Positions 63,881 through 64,000 of a stretch of 64,000 bases of DNA are shown here, in pieces. The notes beneath the pieces are model-generated. The model made no database searches. It saw only the letters and a program-made list of their open reading frames with translations, and was not told the DNA's origin. Source of the stretch: an uncultured Thiohalocapsa sp. (lineage in GTDB: Bacteria > Pseudomonadota > Gammaproteobacteria > Chromatiales > Chromatiaceae). Location of the stretch: assembly GCF_913062725.1 (NCBI RefSeq), contig NZ_CAJXWY010000014.1:1-64000 (forward strand), given 5' to 3'. Numbering within the stretch: the first letter of the stretch is position 1; each line of letters opens with the position of its first letter. A program made the position numbers and the translations under genes.

Positions 63881-64000
63881 ATGAATACGGGCCGCCGCAC
63901 TGACATACCGGATGCTGCGATGATCCGCGTGCATCTTGCCGACGAGCGGGATGCCGCGATGCGGCTGCGCTTGGTGCTGCTGAACCTGGTGGTGGAGTTG
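63881..64000 (+). CDS. Start of an unidentified protein (3' end outside window)
   Basis: An open frame begins at ATG 63881, preceded by the good ribosome site AGGTGGAG, and runs to the window end (40 codons). It begins MNTGRRTDIPDAAMIRVHLA and ends in a Leu-rich helical stretch (RLRLVLLNLVVEL). Nothing identifies the family. The gap of 81 bases from the carbamoyltransferase gene is less GC-rich and could hold a promoter. Confidence 0.5.
   Translation, partial: MNTGRRTDIPDAAMIRVHLADERDAAMRLRLVLLNLVVEL

Noticed and set aside
61778-63934. 718-codon minus-strand open frame
   Set aside because: It is antisense to the carbamoyltransferase and lipoprotein genes and has no recognisable domain.

Overview
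The window is GC-rich, densely coded chromosome of a Gram-negative bacterium. It looks like a gammaproteobacterium, probably a salt- or alkali-adapted and possibly sulfur- or chemolithotroph-related lineage. The evidence is the minCDE cluster, the ffs-dnaX-ybaB-recR order, PBP1A, an Mrp-type Na+/H+ antiporter, two Na+-linked carriers (SSS and AbgT) and a periplasmic multiheme cytochrome pair. The lineage is inferred from gene content, not from a marker gene. I see no rRNA, tRNA, CRISPR array, transposase or phage gene. The only RNA gene found is the SRP RNA.

Layout. 1-1874: the tail of an unknown gene, then an Hpt-domain gene coupled to a response-regulator/GGDEF gene. 1878-3834: minC-minD-minE on the minus strand. 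4043-7341: dnaX, ybaB, recR and a HIT gene on the minus strand, with the SRP RNA (7544-7649) upstream of dnaX. 7830-15774: a secreted coiled-coil protein, an SDR, an exported isoaspartyl methyltransferase next to a type I mannose-6-phosphate isomerase, PBP1A and a divergent TetR regulator. 15942-22258: DUF971, ferrochelatase, hemerythrin, a K+-channel/RCK protein with a small membrane protein, and an alpha/beta hydrolase. 22393-25773: an isopropylmalate/citramalate synthase-family enzyme and threonine synthase. 26452-31422: a DUF4212/SSS symporter pair, a cNMP-CBS-DUF294 protein and a DnaQ-type exonuclease. 31630-35593: gatB, then a pentaheme/diheme cytochrome pair. 35607-42835: a very long Lhr-type helicase, and an AbgT-family carrier coupled to a 77-residue protein.

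The most interesting region is 42915-53505. A PAS-PAS sigma-54 activator is divergent from a NitT/TauT-type (NrtA/CmpA-like) ABC importer. The importer is followed on the same strand by a COG0523 GTPase with an inserted domain, a WD40 propeller, a HupE/UreJ-type metal permease and a tandem rhodanese. A good -24/-12 promoter (45202-45217) precedes the importer, and a cluster of ATTTCGT repeats lies next to the regulator start. I read the block as a sigma-54-controlled cassette for uptake of a small anion plus metal supply and sulfane handling. No catalytic metalloenzyme is in the window, so substrate and target are unknown.

53632-61140 is a nine-gene Mrp/Mnh-like antiporter operon with three NuoL/M/N-type subunits and one extra small membrane protein. 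The window ends with a lipoprotein, a NodU/CmcH-type carbamoyltransferase and the start of an unidentified gene.
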